Assembly (NCBI GenBank): GCA_947581665.1
Contig: CANPVI010000008.1
Coordinates: 1 to 21,711 of the forward strand
From: an uncultured Atopobiaceae bacterium
GTDB taxonomy: Bacteria; Actinomycetota; Coriobacteriia; Coriobacteriales; Atopobiaceae
Length of the DNA: 21,711 nucleotides
Reading direction: 5' to 3'
The position numbers were made by a program, and so were the translations under genes. Position 1 is the first letter of the stretch, and the number at the start of each line of letters is the position of its first letter. The notes beneath the pieces are model-generated. The model did not search any database, was not told the origin of the DNA, and saw only the letters and a program-made list of their open reading frames with translations. Shown here in pieces: positions 19,877 through 21,711 of this stretch.

Positions 19877-21711
19877 ATCGTCGCCCCCACTCTGATGAAT
19901 TTTTCCAACGGCACGCCGTTGATCTCGGTGATGCGCTGCAGCTTGAATTTGCGGATGAGCTCGGTCCGGGCCGCCTGCGTCTCGCACTTGATGCCGGTGA
20001 ACGAGGAAAGGGGGATGCCGCGCCGGAACATGATTTCATTGCCGTATTGGTATTTTCTTTTCATGCCCTGCACGAAGTCCGCCGGCTTCAGACGCGCGGC
20101 CATTTCCGACGGCCGCGTGGTGCCGAAATTATCGAATGTGTACGCATACCAATCCGTTCGCCCGAGCTCCTTTTGGTCGATGATGATGCGGTAGGGGCCG
20201 CCCGAAAAACAGCTCGAATACCTCTCAGACTTTGCCGTTTTGACACCGATGCGGGTGAAAACGCTGTCGGCGCCGCCGGTCTGCATGTCTGATTCCGGGC
20301 TTGCTCCGCCCAGCCTCATGCCGGCGACGCAGCGCCGGTTGGTGGAGGACAGGCCGCCGGACTTCACGATCCCGACGACGCTGTCGCTTCTGGTGACGCC
20401 TGACCAGACATAATCCGCGCCGGCCTTTTTCATGGTCGCGGCCATTTCCGGGTCGTAGTATGTGCTGTACCCCTCGCAAATTTTGCGGAGCTCCACGCCG
20501 TTGATGCGGCCGTCGCCGATGCCGACGTCCCGGAGTATATCGTCCAGTTTATCCTCTAACGCCTGGCCTGTCAACCCGTTCAACTCCCGGACGCGGTCCG
20601 GGGCGTTCTGCCAAATCAGGCGGGACTTGATGAGCGTGCGCTCCGCCTCCGCCGTGGGGGTGGCGAGGAGGTCGTCCAGGCCCACGTCTTTCAACACGCG
20701 GGACATTTCCGACGCGTCGAAGGTGCCGCTTGCGGTGACCGGCACGCGGGCCCGGAAAAACCCCTGCCAGGAATGGTATTCCCGCGATCCGGGGGTGGCT
20801 GTGTAAATCTCGAAGGTGTTGTCGCCGTCGATGTACTTGCGCGACTGTGCGGCGACGCCGTTGAGGTCGATGGTGCTTTTGGAAAACAGGGCCAGGTCCG
20901 GGTCGCTCTCCTCAAACTCCAAAATGCCGGCGGTGCTGCGCTTTTTGATCTTGCTGACCGTTTTGGTCCAGGCGTCCTCGGTTAATTTCCCGCTGACCTC
21001 GTAGTATTCCGTGCCGCCGATGTTCATGCGCCGGGCGGTTAAGCCCAGGCCCTCGACGGTGCCCTTGTCGGACGCGACGGGGACGCCGTTCTTGGACACG
21101 GGGACGCGGGAGAGATCCCGGAAAACGTCGTCGGCCGCCTCCACGCCTTTCGGCATTTTGGCCGGCGGTACTGTGGGGGCCGCTTTCCGGGCGGCCGCGT
21201 TGGCCGCCAGCCTGGTTTTGACCTGGTTGGACATGGCCGCCGCCTGCGTCGGGTCCGTGATGGCCGTGACAAGCTGCGACTTGTTCATGTTGTTGTAATA
21301 TGCGATGCCCTTGTTTTTGGCGATGGCCTTGAGGTCCGCGATGCTCATGCCCTGGATGGATGCCGCGGTCTGTTGGACGGCCGCCAGGGGCTGCTGCATC
21401 ACAGCCGGGGCTTCATCCGCCCACACGAATTTGACCGTTTTGCCGGTCCTCTCGGTGAGGAGCTCCCCGTAAAACGTCCGGTATGTCTCCCGGAGGCTGC
21501 TCTTGCGGTCCACGATGGCGTCCAGGAGATCCTCCGCTTGCTGCCCTTTGCCGTAGAGGCTTTCGGCATAATCCCGGAAAATCTCCCGATATTCCGCGTC
21601 CGGGATGCTCTCCACCCGCTTGATGTAGGTGAGGGTGTCCTGCAAATCCAGGTCGATTTCGCCCTTTGCGAAACGCCGGTACATGGTGTTATATAATGGC
21701 TCGGTTTCGCC
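19873..21711 (-). CDS. Partial phage head-associated (minor capsid/MuF-like) protein with C-terminal ADP-ribosyltransferase-like region
   Basis: The reading frame is open to the right edge. The nine codons before the first in-frame ATG (21684) contain no stop and no ribosome binding site, so this is the C-terminal portion of a longer protein. Counting from that ATG, residues 1-90 are helical and charged. Residues 111-142 (MSIADLKAIAKNKGI then KSQLVTAI) look like a SAP/LEM/Rho-N-type small helical module. Residues about 415-600 form a distinct domain: YVWSGVTRSD, SGGLSSTNRR, then DMQTGGADSVFTRIG, then GNEIMFRRGIPLSSF with Glu at about 550. An early aromatic/Arg segment followed by a late N-E-I motif recalls DarT-type and other ADP-ribosyltransferases, but this is my inference. 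Its place upstream of protease, scaffold and capsid suggests the C-terminus of a head morphogenesis (MuF/SPP1 gp7-type) or portal-associated protein. Phage MuF proteins are known to carry C-terminal toxin or enzyme domains. It ends in an ATGA overlap with the next gene. Confidence 0.6.
   Translation of the reverse strand, partial: GETEPLYNTMYRRFAKGEIDLDLQDTLTYIKRVESIPDAEYREIFRDYAESLYGKGQQAEDLLDAIVDRKSSLRETYRTFYGELLTERTGKTVKFVWADEAPAVMQQPLAAVQQTAASIQGMSIADLKAIAKNKGIAYYNNMNKSQLVTAITDPTQAAAMSNQVKTRLAANAAARKAAPTVPPAKMPKGVEAADDVFRDLSRVPVSKNGVPVASDKGTVEGLGLTARRMNIGGTEYYEVSGKLTEDAWTKTVSKIKKRSTAGILEFEESDPDLALFSKSTIDLNGVAAQSRKYIDGDNTFEIYTATPGSREYHSWQGFFRARVPVTASGTFDASEMSRVLKDVGLDDLLATPTAEAERTLIKSRLIWQNAPDRVRELNGLTGQALEDKLDDILRDVGIGDGRINGVELRKICEGYSTYYDPEMAATMKKAGADYVWSGVTRSDSVVGIVKSGGLSSTNRRCVAGMRLGGASPESDMQTGGADSVFTRIGVKTAKSERYSSCFSGGPYRIIIDQKELGRTDWYAYTFDNFGTTRPSEMAARLKPADFVQGMKRKYQYGNEIMFRRGIPLSSFTGIKCETQAARTELIRKFKLQRITEINGVPLEKFIRVGATI

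Noticed and set aside
21682..21684. ATG at 21684 as the true start of the rightmost gene
   Set aside because: The frame is open through nine more codons to the window edge, and no ribosome binding site precedes this ATG, so the gene is treated as truncated by the window.
1..21711. tRNA genes, CRISPR arrays, insertion sequences, integrase or att sites
   Set aside because: None was recognised on reading both strands; the window is continuous late structural genes.

Overview
The window is a GC-rich late-gene block from a contractile-tailed (myovirus-type) phage or prophage of a Bacillota host. The gene order and protein families match PBSX/Xkd-like phages, and nearly every gene has a strong AAAGGAGG-type ribosome binding site. 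A high-GC gut clostridial host (Oscillospiraceae-like) is my inference. No host chromosomal gene, integrase or att site is visible, so I cannot say whether it is integrated. Every supported gene is on the minus strand, so transcription runs from high to low coordinates. Packing is tight, with many 1-34 nt overlaps.

Head region (about 21711 to 12999). A partial protein enters from the right edge, probably the C-terminal part of a head-associated protein, with a SAP/LEM-like module and a C-terminal region resembling an ADP-ribosyltransferase. A small unknown gene is coupled to it by ATGA and is followed by an intrinsic terminator. Then come an XkdF-type protease, a scaffold-like protein with an internal start, a decoration-type protein with a tail-fibre-like C-terminus, the major capsid protein, and six connector/completion genes or small unknowns.

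Tail region (about 12982 to 981). A small pre-sheath gene, sheath, tube, an XkdN-type tail assembly chaperone with a -1 frameshift site (A AAA AAC), a 1246-residue tape measure, a LysM hub protein, XkdQ-like hub, XkdR-like and XkdS-like baseplate proteins, baseplate J (XkdT), a YmfQ/XkdU-like protein and a tail-fibre N-terminal protein. A terminator-like hairpin separates the tube from the chaperone gene.

Left edge (1014 to 1). After the fibre gene come a small unknown gene and a four-helix-bundle protein resembling Avd, the accessory protein of diversity-generating retroelements (DGRs). Just beyond its stop, the last bases of the window read T-N-W-W-L-R-S-P on the minus strand, a hallmark of DGR variable regions and templates in Bacillota phages. 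The window therefore probably stops at the beginning of the template repeat. A reverse transcriptase and variable receptor-binding protein are predicted outside it. Together the genes encode capsid assembly, a contractile tail and the edge of a host-range diversification cassette.
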